A DNA stretch of 64,000 bases from Psychrobacillus psychrotolerans. Lineage in GTDB: Bacteria; Bacillota; Bacilli; Bacillales_A; Planococcaceae. Below are positions 34,022 through 43,900 of the stretch, piece after piece (within the stretch, counting starts at the first letter, position 1; each line of letters begins with the position of its first letter). Position numbers and translations under genes: made by a program. Below the pieces are notes generated by a model. That model ran no database searches and was not told the origin of the DNA. It worked only from the letters and a program-made list of their open reading frames with translations. Where the stretch lies: contig NZ_FOXU01000001.1 of NCBI RefSeq assembly GCF_900115805.1, positions 372,001-436,000 of the forward strand. The letters run 5' to 3'.

Positions 34022-35506
34022 ATGTCAGAAAATCAAAACAACAACAATAACAAAATGACAACTGCAGCGGGCGCGCCTGTAGTAGACAATCAAAACTCGC
34101 AATCAGCTGGACCACGTGGCCCATTATTATTACAAGATGTATGGTTATTAGAAAAACTAGCACATTTTGATAGAGAAGTAATTCCTGAGCGTCGTATGCA
34201 TGCAAAAGGATCTGGTGCTTACGGTAAATTTACTGTTACTCATGACATTACACAATATACTTCAGCAGCTCTTTTCTCAGAAATCGGTAAAGAAACTGAA
34301 ATGTTCGTTCGTTTCTCCACAGTAGCTGGTGAACGTGGAGCAGCAGATGCTGAACGTGATATCCGTGGATTCTCTATGCGTTTCTACACAGAGCAAGGTA
34401 ACTGGGATTTAGTTGGTAACAACACTCCTGTATTCTTCTTCCGTGACCCACTTAACTTCCCAGATTTAAATCACGCTATTAAACGTGATCCACGTACTGG
34501 TATGCGCAGTGCAAATAGCAACTGGGATTTCTGGACATCATTACCGGAAGCACTTCACCAAGTGACTATCGTAATGAGTGACAGAGGACTTCCAAAATCT
34601 TACCGTACAATGCACGGATTTGGTAGCCATACATTCAGTATGATCAATGCTAACAATGAACGCGTTTGGGTTAAATTCCATATGCGCTCACAACAAGGCA
34701 TTGAAAACTTAACTGATCAAGAAGCAGTTGAAGTTGTTGGTGTGGACCGTGAAAGTCACCAACGTGACCTATACGATAATATCGAAGAAGGCAATTTCCC
34801 GAAATGGAAAATGTACATTCAGGTAATGACAGAAGAGCAAGCTAACAACATGCCTTACAATCCATTCGACCTGACAAAAGTTTGGTATAAAAAAGACTTC
34901 CCTCTAATTGAAGTTGGAGAATGGGAACTTAACCGTAACCCTGAAAACTATTTTGCTGAAGTAGAGCAAGCGGCTTTCACACCAGCTAACGTTGTACCTG
35001 GTATTAGCTTCTCTCCAGACAGAATGTTACAAGGTCGTCTATTCTCTTATGGTGATGCACAACGCTATCGTTTAGGTGTAAATCATCATCAAATTCCAGT
35101 TAACACACCAAAATGCCCGGTACACTCTTTCCATAGAGACGGAGCAATGCGTGTGGACGGTAACTTAGGTGGAACATTACCTTATGAGCCAAATAGTTAT
35201 GGAAAATGGAAAACTCAACCTCAATATACTGAGCCACGTTTACCACTTCATGGAGATGCTGGAATTTGGGAATTCCGTGAAGATGATGATAACTACTATG
35301 AGCAACCAGGTAAACTATTCAGATTGATGAGTCCAGAAGACCAACAAGTTCTTTTTGATAACACAACACGCAATATGGATGGCGTAGAAGAATTCATTAA
35401 GATTCGTCACATCATTCACTGCTATAAAGCAGATCCTGCATACGGACAAGGTCTTGCAGAAGCAATGGAAATTCCGTGGGGCAATATCGAAGCTGCAATG
35501 GCTTAA
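34022..35506 (+). CDS. katA: Haem catalase (vegetative KatA type)
   Basis: KatA breaks down hydrogen peroxide. The 494-residue small-subunit (clade 3) catalase has the active-site region [30 protein letters not shown] (essential His in RRMHAKG), the essential Asn in [18 protein letters not shown] and the proximal haem ligand Tyr in [21 protein letters not shown]. The N-terminal dozen residues ([13 protein letters not shown]) are Asn-rich and unusual but probably disordered. Start ATG 34022 follows GGGGG. Putative PerR control is indicated by the box at 33991. It is monocistronic, with a strong terminator. Confidence 0.97.
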   Translation: MSENQNNNNNKMTTAAGAPVVDNQNSQSAGPRGPLLLQDVWLLEKLAHFDREVIPERRMHAKGSGAYGKFTVTHDITQYTSAALFSEIGKETEMFVRFSTVAGERGAADAERDIRGFSMRFYTEQGNWDLVGNNTPVFFFRDPLNFPDLNHAIKRDPRTGMRSANSNWDFWTSLPEALHQVTIVMSDRGLPKSYRTMHGFGSHTFSMINANNERVWVKFHMRSQQGIENLTDQEAVEVVGVDRESHQRDLYDNIEEGNFPKWKMYIQVMTEEQANNMPYNPFDLTKVWYKKDFPLIEVGEWELNRNPENYFAEVEQAAFTPANVVPGISFSPDRMLQGRLFSYGDAQRYRLGVNHHQIPVNTPKCPVHSFHRDGAMRVDGNLGGTLPYEPNSYGKWKTQPQYTEPRLPLHGDAGIWEFREDDDNYYEQPGKLFRLMSPEDQQVLFDNTTRNMDGVEEFIKIRHIIHCYKADPAYGQGLAEAMEIPWGNIEAAMA

Positions 35507-35540
35507 TATATCCACTTAATAACATAGCTTTACTCACAGA

Positions 35541-35582
35541 GTGGTTAGTAGTAACTTAGGTTACTACTAACCACTTTTTTAT
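35541..35582 (+). terminator. katA terminator
   Basis: GTGGTTAGTAGTAAC and GTTACTACTAACCAC form a perfect 15-bp stem with a 4-base loop, followed by TTTTTTATAT. Confidence 0.95.
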
Positions 35583-35666
35583 ATAGTTAAAAACCCTCTA
35601 GAATGGCTCCAACTAAACAATACTTACGGAAAGGAAACGTTTATCTATTCGTGACTCATTAAACAG

Positions 35667-35700
35667 ACAAAAAGAGCAACCCATGGCTGCTCTTTTTGTT
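35667..35700 (-). terminator. Terminator of the ABC importer operon
   Basis: ACAAAAAGAGCA and TGCTCTTTTTGT form a 12-bp stem with a 9-base loop, immediately past the ATPase gene stop on the minus strand, with A/T tails in both directions. Confidence 0.85.
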
Positions 35701-35702
35701 GT

Positions 35703-36509
35703 TTAGGACGATAATAATGCTCGATCACTTGTTAACTTTTGGCCACGAATACGTTGGAACTCTTGCATTAGCTTTTCAATGGTTAAGTGTTTCTTCTCTT
35801 CTTCCCCAACCTCTAATATTATTTGTCCTTTATCCATCATGATCAAACGATTTCCTAAGTCTAATGCTTGCTGCATATTATGAGTAACCATTAAAGTGGT
35901 TAGATTATCTTTTTTGACAAGCTTTTCGGTCAAATTAGTTATTAGTTCTGCTCGAGAAGGATCTAAGGCAGCTGTATGCTCATCTAGCAATAATATAGAA
36001 GGCTTTGTAAATGTAGCCATTAACAATGATAATGCCTGCCTTTCTCCACCTGAAAGCAGTCCAACTTTAGCGTTTAACCGGTTTTCAAGATTTAAATGCA
36101 AGCTTTCAAGTGAGTGAAGGAAAAGTTCTTTCCTCTGTTTATCAACTCCAATTTTCAAGCTTCTTTTTTTATTTCTAGAATAGGCAATTGCTAAGTTTTC
36201 CTCAATTGTCATGGTTGGTGCAGTACCAGACATTGGATCTTGAAACACTCTTCCTATCAACTTGGATCGTTTAAATTCGGGTAATTTTGTCACTTCTTCT
36301 CCATTAATATAAATTTGGCCAAAGTCGGGAGTCAATGCCCCAGAAACCATATTTAACATGGTAGATTTACCCGCACCATTACTTCCAATAACGGTAACAA
36401 AGTCACCAACATTTAGCGTTAAATTTATACGATCTAATGCAATTTTCTCATCTGCAGTACTCTCATTGAAAATTTTGTTAATATTATTTAATTTAAGCAA
36501 GGTTCTCAC
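35703..36509 (-). CDS. ABC transporter ATP-binding protein (ABC_sub_bind type importer)
   Basis: The 268-residue ATPase has Walker A VIGSNGAGKSTMLN near residue 40, the Q-loop GRVFQDP, signature LLSGGERQALSLLMA, Walker B ILLLDEHTAALDPSRAE and the H-loop TLMVTHNMQQAL. The closest pattern is the ATPase of the BPD_transp_2/ABC_sub_bind importers (TrpXYZ-like). It overlaps the permease gene by 17 bases and ends at a terminator. The cargo is unknown; see the binding-protein entry. Confidence 0.88.
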   Translation of the reverse strand: MRTLLKLNNINKIFNESTADEKIALDRINLTLNVGDFVTVIGSNGAGKSTMLNMVSGALTPDFGQIYINGEEVTKLPEFKRSKLIGRVFQDPMSGTAPTMTIEENLAIAYSRNKKRSLKIGVDKQRKELFLHSLESLHLNLENRLNAKVGLLSGGERQALSLLMATFTKPSILLLDEHTAALDPSRAELITNLTEKLVKKDNLTTLMVTHNMQQALDLGNRLIMMDKGQIILEVGEEEKKHLTIEKLMQEFQRIRGQKLTSDRALLSS

Positions 36510-37530
36510 TCTCCTTACTTCTATTAAGAGCTAAGACTTCCGATTCACGCAATGCATGTCGTTTTGCTTTCCTGCTCTTTTCACGTCGTTTTTCGAAGAA
36601 CTGAGGTAAAATGAGCGCTACAATTACGATAAATGCAGTAATTAGCTTCATATCTCCTGCATCCAAGAATTCTACGCGAAGCGCTAATGCTAAAACGATA
36701 CGATAAATGATAGCACCAGTGATTACAGCAATAGTTGTTCTAACGATTGTTTTCGTACCGAAAATTGCTTCTCCTATTATGACGGAGGCAAGTCCGATTA
36801 CTATCATTCCAATACCCAACCCTATATCAGCAGCTTTTGTATACTGAGCGATTAAAGCTCCAGAAAATGCAACAAGGGCATTGGAGATACCTAATCCTAA
36901 TATGACAAGCGTATCTGTATTTGCTGAAAAACTGCGAATCATTTTCTTGTTATCACCGGTTGCACGAATTGCTAAACCAACTTCCGTTTTTAAGAACCAA
37001 TCAAAAATAAATTTTATTATAACTATTAAAATAGCTACAATTACTAGTGTCCCCCAAGTTTTAGGAACATATTGTATACCTAAAGAAGTTAAGAATCCAT
37101 TAATAGTATCATCTATACCTAAGCTTCCCCACCAACTGAAAAATTGGCTAAATATAGTTCCTTCATTCATCAAAGGGATATTAGGTCTTCCTACAGAATT
37201 CTCAATTGTAAAACCCATTATCCTCAAATTGATGGAATACAAAGCAATCATCATTAATATTCCCGACAGTAGTGGATTAATCTTCCCTTTCGTGTGTAAA
37301 ATCCCTGTCATACATCCTGCTAGGAATCCTGCAAATATAGCAACGAGTGTTGCAATAGCAGGATGATAGCCTAACACTATCATCGCCGCTGCTGTTCCTG
37401 CTCCTGTTACAAAGCTTCCATCAACCGTCAAATCAGGAAAATCCAACACTCGGAAGGTCAAATAAACACCGAGAGCCATAAGTGCATATATAAACCCTTG
37501 CTCAACTGACCCAAAGATTGCTGTAAACAT
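36493..37530 (-). CDS. ABC transporter permease (BPD_transp_2 family)
   Basis: The 345-residue protein has about nine hydrophobic helices and the branched-chain-type permease pattern (FRVLDFPDLTVDGSFVTGAGTAAAMIVLGYHPAIATL; GLAIRATGDNKKMIRSFSANTDTLVILGLGISNALVAFSGAL; AIFGTKTIVRTTIAVITGAIIYRIVLALALR). A lysine/arginine-rich C-terminal tail is cytoplasmic. It is the second gene of the SBP-permease-ATPase operon. Confidence 0.87.
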   Translation of the reverse strand: MFTAIFGSVEQGFIYALMALGVYLTFRVLDFPDLTVDGSFVTGAGTAAAMIVLGYHPAIATLVAIFAGFLAGCMTGILHTKGKINPLLSGILMMIALYSINLRIMGFTIENSVGRPNIPLMNEGTIFSQFFSWWGSLGIDDTINGFLTSLGIQYVPKTWGTLVIVAILIVIIKFIFDWFLKTEVGLAIRATGDNKKMIRSFSANTDTLVILGLGISNALVAFSGALIAQYTKAADIGLGIGMIVIGLASVIIGEAIFGTKTIVRTTIAVITGAIIYRIVLALALRVEFLDAGDMKLITAFIVIVALILPQFFEKRREKSRKAKRHALRESEVLALNRSKESENLA

Positions 37531-37548
37531 AAAACATCAAACTCCTAT

Positions 37549-38547
37549 CTATTCCGCAAATTCTGATTCCCATTCATCTTTTACTTCTATTCCAAGGGCA
37601 TCAACAGTATCTTTGTTTAAAACAAATTTCAAATTTTGTGGATATTGAACGGCCAAATCAGCTGGTTTACTTTCACCCTTCAAGATTTTAACAGCCATTT
37701 CTCCAGCTTCATAACCGATGTCATAAAATTCAAAGCCATATGCTCCTAATCCGCCACGTTTAACAGAATCGAACTCGCCTACCATCATCGGTAACTTATG
37801 CTCATTAGCAACATCTACTACGGATTCAAGAGCTGAAACAACCGTATTGTCAGTGATGATATATAAGGAGTCAACTTTCCCTATTAAAGATTCAGTTGCT
37901 TGCTTCACTTCAGCTGATGTTGAAACGGAAGCTTCTACTACATTTAGACCAACTTTGGCCATTTCTTCTTTTACTGCATCTACAGATGAACGTGAATTTT
38001 GCTCTCCTGCATTAAATACCATACCAACATTCTTTGCACCTAACTCATTTTTCAAAAATGCAATAGTATTTGGAATCGCATCAGGTTGTGTATCAACTGT
38101 TCCAGTTACATTTCCACCTGGGCTTTCCATTGAATCTACAAGTTCAGCATCAACAGCGTTAGTTACAGAAGTAAATACAATTGGAATGTCCTCTGTAAGA
38201 GCCGCAACTGCTTGAGCACTAGGCGTTGAATTGGCAAATATTAAATCGGCTCCTGAGTTTACTAAATTATTTGCAATAGTTGAGTTTAAACTATTATCAT
38301 TTTGAGCATTCTCATATTGATATTCGACTTCGAGTCCTGCATCCTCAATAGCTTTTTGAAATCCTTCGTAAGCTGCATTTAATGATGGATGTTCTACAAT
38401 TTGAGTAACACCTATTTTAAATACTTCTTTATCGTCAGACTTTACAGAAGTGGATTTTGTTGCAGCAGAATCATCTGTACCACATGCAGCTAATAGTAAA
38501 ACAGCAGCGGATAATACCATACCAAACTTTTTCTTTGTTTTTCCCAT
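37549..38547 (-). CDS. ABC transporter substrate-binding lipoprotein (ABC_sub_bind family)
   Basis: The 332-residue protein has a signal peptide with lipobox LLLAAC (lipid Cys22) followed by a Ser/Asp/Lys-rich linker. The fold is the two-lobed ABC_sub_bind family: VFKIGVTQIVEHPSLNAAYEGFQKAIEDAG near residue 45, LIFANSTPSAQAVAAL, PIVFTSVTNAVDAELV and a DNTVVSALESVVDVANEHKLPMMVGEFDSVKRGGLGAYGFEFYDIGYEAGEMAVKIL segment. TrpX of streptococci belongs here and carries tryptophan, but members bind various amino acids or cofactors. There is no T-box leader to settle the substrate. It is the first gene of the operon. Confidence 0.87.
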   Translation of the reverse strand: MGKTKKKFGMVLSAAVLLLAACGTDDSAATKSTSVKSDDKEVFKIGVTQIVEHPSLNAAYEGFQKAIEDAGLEVEYQYENAQNDNSLNSTIANNLVNSGADLIFANSTPSAQAVAALTEDIPIVFTSVTNAVDAELVDSMESPGGNVTGTVDTQPDAIPNTIAFLKNELGAKNVGMVFNAGEQNSRSSVDAVKEEMAKVGLNVVEASVSTSAEVKQATESLIGKVDSLYIITDNTVVSALESVVDVANEHKLPMMVGEFDSVKRGGLGAYGFEFYDIGYEAGEMAVKILKGESKPADLAVQYPQNLKFVLNKDTVDALGIEVKDEWESEFAE

Positions 38548-38780
38548 ATTTAATACCCCCAGTTTACATTCAATACATCAGCGATTCAACTCGCTAAAGT
38601 ATTACGATAAAGCAATGTTACACCGGATAAGAATAATAGTCAATAACATTATGAATTATTAATTAATTTAATTTGTATGCTGCTATTTTTTACTTATTGC
38701 CTTTAAGGTTAAAACCCTTACGATGTATATTAAAATATCTGCTATGATATAACTAATAATCCGAATTAGGAGGTATATAA

Positions 38781-38930
38781 ATGACTACTGTAATTATTAT
38801 TAGTATTTTTATTTTCTTAATAGTATTAGGTCTCACTATTTTCACTATTAATAAAGGGTACGCATTTAAGCATACAATTGATGATTTACCTGAAAAAGAC
38901 GATAAAAAAACGCATAGCCATAATGGCTAA
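38781..38930 (+). CDS. YtzI-like small membrane peptide (49 aa)
   Basis: ATG 38781 has AGGAGG 8 bases upstream and encodes MTTVIIISIFIFLIVLGLTIF, one transmembrane helix, then NKGYAFKHTIDDLPEKDDKKTHSHNG. The GYxxKHTID pattern after the helix resembles the B. subtilis YtzI family of small membrane proteins, whose function is not known. The gene is divergent from the ABC importer. Its last 9 codons and stop form part of a terminator hairpin. Confidence 0.75.
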   Translation: MTTVIIISIFIFLIVLGLTIFTINKGYAFKHTIDDLPEKDDKKTHSHNG

Positions 38931-38942
38931 TGCGTTTTTTCA
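38903..38942. terminator. Terminator overlapping the end of the ytzI-like gene
   Basis: ACGCAT-AGCCA and TGGCT-A-ATGCGT pair around TAA, with AAAAAAA on the left and TTTTTT on the right. It overlaps the last codons of the small gene and also lies past the rlmN stop, so it can end both. Confidence 0.9.
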
Positions 38943-38954
38943 TTCATGCACAAT

Positions 38955-40028
38955 TTAATTGTTTACTTTTACTTTATCTTTTTTAATTTGTTTACTTCTT
39001 AATTGACCACATGCAGCGTCGATATCACTACCTTGCTCCATACGAACACCACAATTAATCCCTTTGTTTTTCAATGTTTGGAAGAAAGCACTAATCGATT
39101 TTTCATCACTTCGTTGATATTGACCATGCTCATCTACTGGATTGTATGGGATTAAGTTCACATACGAAAGATGACGTTTGTTTTCTAGAAGTTTAGCAAG
39201 TTGAAGTGCCTCTTCTACATGGTCATTTACATCTTTGAGTAGTATATATTCAAAAGTAATACGACGATTTTTCTTCTCTAAATAATAATCTACAGCTGCC
39301 ATTACTTTTTCAATAGGGAATGCCTTATTGATAACCATAATTCTCGAGCGAAGCTCATCATTAGGAGCATGCAATGAAACTGCAAGATTTACTTGAAGAT
39401 CCTCTTCCGCAAAATCCATAATTTTCTTAGCAAGACCACTTGTTGATACTGTAATATGACGAGCACCAATAGCAAGTCCTTTTTGATCATTTACAGTACG
39501 TAGGAAGTTCATCAAGTTTTTATAGTTATCAAACGGCTCCCCGATACCCATAACAACGATATGGCTGACACGTTCTTCCTTTTGAATTTGGTCCAAATGG
39601 AATTGCACTTTCATGATTTGTTCCACAATTTCTCCTGCGTCAAGGTCACGGCTCTTTTTAAGTAATCCACTTGCACAGAAACTACATCCAATATTACACC
39701 CTACCTGCGTCGTCACACACACTGAAAGACCATATTTAAAGCGCATTAGTACAGTTTCGATTAAATTACCATCTTGCATTTCAAATAAGAATTTAATGGT
39801 GCCATCTGCAGATTCTTGCTTAACACTTTCCTTTAACGTCTGTATAACAAAATTTTCTTCCAAAATCTGAAGACATTCCTTGTTTACATTGGTCATTTCT
39901 GCAAAGTTTTGTACACGTTTAATGTACAACCAGTCCCAAACTTGCTCTGCGCGGAATTTTTTTTGGCCTTGACCCATTAGCCATTCGATTAACTGATCTC
40001 TTGTTAGACCATATATAGATTTTTTCAT
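38955..40028 (-). CDS. rlmN: 23S rRNA (adenine-2503-C2) methyltransferase RlmN
   Basis: Radical-SAM enzyme that methylates A2503 of 23S rRNA (and A37 of some tRNAs). The cluster cysteines are Cys111, Cys115 and Cys118 in [14 protein letters not shown], and the second methyl-carrying Cys is in [11 protein letters not shown] near the C-terminus. [16 protein letters not shown] and [12 protein letters not shown] are typical RlmN blocks. The first 50 residues ([32 protein letters not shown]) are the usual N-terminal domain. It is not the resistance gene cfr, which lacks these patterns. Single gene, start ATG 40028. Confidence 0.94.
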   Translation of the reverse strand: MKKSIYGLTRDQLIEWLMGQGQKKFRAEQVWDWLYIKRVQNFAEMTNVNKECLQILEENFVIQTLKESVKQESADGTIKFLFEMQDGNLIETVLMRFKYGLSVCVTTQVGCNIGCSFCASGLLKKSRDLDAGEIVEQIMKVQFHLDQIQKEERVSHIVVMGIGEPFDNYKNLMNFLRTVNDQKGLAIGARHITVSTSGLAKKIMDFAEEDLQVNLAVSLHAPNDELRSRIMVINKAFPIEKVMAAVDYYLEKKNRRITFEYILLKDVNDHVEEALQLAKLLENKRHLSYVNLIPYNPVDEHGQYQRSDEKSISAFFQTLKNKGINCGVRMEQGSDIDAACGQLRSKQIKKDKVKVNN

Positions 40029-40127
40029 TATAAGCCCTCATTTCATGCGTATACAATTTGCCTATTATACTATAGTTATTTACCCAAGACAACTTATTAT
40101 ACTGGAAAAAAGGTTAAAAAGATATAA

Positions 40128-40952
40128 TTATGCTTGTGTCATATCTATTTCTACTTCATTTTCTCTAATCCAATCACTGTAGCTACCAACATATAGCTGA
40201 ACATTTTCATAGCCTGCCTCTTTCAAACAACCATACAAAGGCGCAGCTGTAACGCCACTACCACAATAAGCTATCACAGGTTTGTCAATTGAAGCTAATT
40301 GACTTAACTTTTCCTTTAATTCTTTCTGCTCTAGGAATTTCCCGTTTTTCTTCAGTTGCTCCCAGTCAAAGTTTATAGCTGATGGGATATGCCCCGCAAT
40401 TGAATCGATTGGTTCACTTTCACCTTTATAGCGTACATTTGATCTTGCATCTATTAATTGACCCTCTTTTTCCTGTGCTACAACTTTCCTTACTTCAGCC
40501 ATTGTCAGTAACTTATCGTTGTTCCATTCAGGGATTGTTGAAGTATGTGGTAGGACAGACTCCATGTTAGAAACTGGTAACTTGCCCTTCAACTCTTCGT
40601 AGCCGGAACGGGATACATGTATATGTTTAAATCCTGCCCACTCCAATAAGAAATAGGCACGTAACGCAAAAGGTGTAGCTCCTTGATCATAAATTACAAT
40701 ATAATCATCTAATTTTAACCCAGCTTGCTGAACCAGTCTTGTCATTTTTTCCTTCGAAATCATTGGATGACGACCATCTTGACTGCCCATATCTGATAAA
40801 TCATCTTCCAAATCCCAATATAATGCACCTTCTATATGTCCCTTGTTATACATTTCACGACCCGCACCTTTTTCACCAAGATCAAAGCGAGTATCGATAA
40901 AACGGGGACTATTCTCTAAAATCTCTCCTAATTCAATAAATACTTTTACCAT
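40128..40952 (-). CDS. Tandem rhodanese (mercaptopyruvate/thiosulfate) sulfurtransferase
   Basis: The 274-residue protein has two rhodanese domains. The N-terminal one (residues 12-135) has Asp in place of the active Cys (YDQGATPFA). The C-terminal one has the active loop CGSGVTAAPL near residue 231; CGSGVT is typical of mercaptopyruvate sulfurtransferases. It transfers sulfane sulfur to thiophilic acceptors. Start ATG 40952 follows GGAGGG. It is 12 bases after dynA in the same direction and probably co-transcribed. Confidence 0.88.
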   Translation of the reverse strand: MVKVFIELGEILENSPRFIDTRFDLGEKGAGREMYNKGHIEGALYWDLEDDLSDMGSQDGRHPMISKEKMTRLVQQAGLKLDDYIVIYDQGATPFALRAYFLLEWAGFKHIHVSRSGYEELKGKLPVSNMESVLPHTSTIPEWNNDKLLTMAEVRKVVAQEKEGQLIDARSNVRYKGESEPIDSIAGHIPSAINFDWEQLKKNGKFLEQKELKEKLSQLASIDKPVIAYCGSGVTAAPLYGCLKEAGYENVQLYVGSYSDWIRENEVEIDMTQA

Positions 40953-40964
40953 TTAAGCCCTCCT

Positions 40965-43900
40965 TTATAGTCGCGCATATACTGACTTCCACAAGTGAAG
41001 TGTTTGTTCCTGCTCTAATAATTTTCGTTCCGCATCAATTTGCGTAATCGATTCTTGTAGTAACTTTAAACGTAGAGCCTCCGATTCAATATCCGAGTAT
41101 TGTTCTATCCATTTTCCTAAACGTTCTTTTTCATTCGATAGGTATTTATCTGCCTCCACTTTGGTTTCATCAGATAAAGTATCACGTAATTTTTCTTTTT
41201 CATTATTCTCAAAAAAGCTCTTGGAATTTTTAAAATAGGATTTTACATGTTCATATTTAGTAATGCTTTCAAATGGTCCTACAAAATCTAGTAATTCTCT
41301 CTCGGTAACTTCATGTGGACTAAATGTAAAGCTTGTATTCAAATCTTTTAGTACGCGTATTTCTTCTTTTTCTAATTGCAGGATTTGTTGCTGAATATAT
41401 TGCAATATACGGAAATTGGAGACCCGCATTTCTTGTTCGATATCAAAACGTATCATTTTAAGAATATCCTTTAAAGCAATGTCCAATGCAATTGTTGCGG
41501 ATTTATTTGCAAATAATGATGGATTATATGCCTCTTTAAAGAACTCATTGAAACGATAATATACACGTTGTAATACGTAATAGAGTAGTGTATCTAGCTC
41601 CTGGTTAGCATCTTTTGCAATCTGTGTGTATTTAGAATTTGTATAGCGTTTACGAATATTTTGTTCTTGATTTCGAAGCTCGACTAGACGTTGGTCTTTT
41701 CGGGCCAGATTTACTTCCGTCTGTTCTATTAAGCCAAGTAGTTTCGATTGTTGACGAGTTGCTTCCTCTTCAAGAGCAGATATAGAGATTTGCTTCAGAT
41801 CCTTTTCAAGAAAATGATGAAAAGATTCTTCAAACTGTTGCATTCCTTCATGCAATGATAATCCATCGAGTTTCTCTTTTAACCCTTGTAAACTAGATAC
41901 CCCGTACACTCTTGGGAAACGAATACCAAAACGTTGTAGTTCATCCTGGACGTATTGTTTTACTAAATTGGCCTCCTCTTCTGAATCTGCCAAATCGATA
42001 GCATTAACAACAAAGAACATTTTATCCAACTCGAAGGCATCTTTTACTCTTCCCAGCTGTATTAAAAACTCACGGTCTGCTTTTGAAAATGCATGGTTGA
42101 AATAAGTAACAAACAATACAGCATCAGCGTTACGAATATAGTCAAAAGCTACTCCGGTATGTCTCGCATTAATCGAATCTGCTCCAGGTGTATCTACTAA
42201 TGTCACACCTAGTCTCGTTAATTCACAATCATAATAAAAATCAATAAAATCTACAAAACAGCTTTTCGATTCATCCGCTACAAATTGGCCAAATTCATCT
42301 CCAGAAACATGCAGAACATTTCCAAATTGCCCTTTAAATGTTGGATACCCTTTATAAAATGCAGTAACGAATGATTTGTGTACCTCTTCAGCTACCTTCT
42401 CTTGCATAACCGTACTAGCTTTTTCAAAAGCTTCCTCTAATGTATGGACAGTTATTCCAAGCTGCTCATAAGCAAAACTCACATCTTCTAAAATTTGCCC
42501 CTCTGATTTCAACACTACATCAGCAGTATTATGTAAATGATTTTCAGACACAGGATGAATTTTGTTAATAGCTGCAGTTGTAGGGTTTGGTGAAACCGGC
42601 AGCACATTTGCCCCCATTAAAGCATTCGAAAAACTAGATTTCCCGGCACTAAATGCACCAAATAACGCGATAGTAAATTGTTGATTTTCCACTCGTAAAG
42701 CTTTTCTTTTAATCGTTGCAGCAGCTTCTTCAAAAGCAGGTAATTCTGCTAATACTTCACCAATTCTTTTCGCACGACTCACTACTGCCTCCGCGGAGAG
42801 AAGAATTTCTTCGTCCTTTACTTCTTCTTCCTTTGCTACATTTACAATAGGTTGCTCCGTAGTATGCGCTTGTTCTTCATAATCTGTAATAGAACCTTCA
42901 AATTGAAGTCGTTCTTGTTCCCAGCTTTTTAATAATTTATCTCTGTCTTTTCTTATTGGCAACGAAGGAGTAGTGACGTTTTTTTCAAATGTTTCTATTC
43001 GTGTATCTATTTCTTCCAATGATTGAATAGCTAGTCTCTTTTCATTGAGTTCCGCTGTTTTTGATAGTATTTGGTCCTCATCTTCCAACGGACTTTCTTC
43101 TATATAATGTATATTTTCTTCTTTCCATACATCTGTTTGGTTGATGTAGTAACGATTTACCGCTTCTGTAACTCGATTGGCGAAATTTAGAATCGCATTA
43201 CCAGTCGTACTTGCACCTTCGTGAAGAGAATTTTCAATCAGACTAGGAGAAATAGCAAACTGAATTTCATCAATCTGATGGATTTTTTCTTCTGTTAATA
43301 AGGAAACATCTTTCAACATACGTTTCATTAACAATTTCATATGAGAAGTTATATTGGTAGAAATTATTTTTTCTAACATGCTAATAATTTCGTTAAGTCT
43401 TCTTTGTCTCTCTTCTTCAGTTTTCTTTTTAGTACCCAAAAATCCAACTTTAAAAGTAGGTTGCTTACTTTCTGCATAAGACTTTAAAGCTTCACGCATT
43501 TCAAACGTCATTATAGAAGCATTTTCAAGTATGTTTTTTCGAAGTTCTTCAAATGTTTTTCTCCAAAGCGTAACATCTTGAAGTTTTACTTGCGTTTGAG
43601 CTAGTTCCAATTGTTCTTTGATATCCTCTTTATTATTCCAATCTTCTTCACTTAGCTGACTTTCAAAGGCTTCAAAACAAGTAGCTTTTTCATCCTCTAA
43701 AAAATGTAAATGCTCATCTTTTAACTTTTCTAGCGTTGCCTGGGCCAGTGTAAGATAGTAATCCTCTTTATTTTCAATAGAACTAGTAACGATTTGTTGA
43801 ACTTGCGGAAAATCATTATGTATGAAATCTTTATTTTTTAGGCTTGTATAAAATATTCCTTTCGGATCAACCGACCACGATTTAAATGCATCTGTAACAG

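Noticed and set aside
38548-38780. T-box leader for the TrpX-like binding protein
   Set aside because: Only a small AGCGA/TCGCT hairpin is visible; there is no T-box motif and no terminator/antiterminator pair.
38955-40028. A cfr-type antibiotic-resistance methyltransferase
   Set aside because: The N-terminal domain, IGEPFDNY block and C-terminal region match housekeeping RlmN and not Cfr as I recall it.
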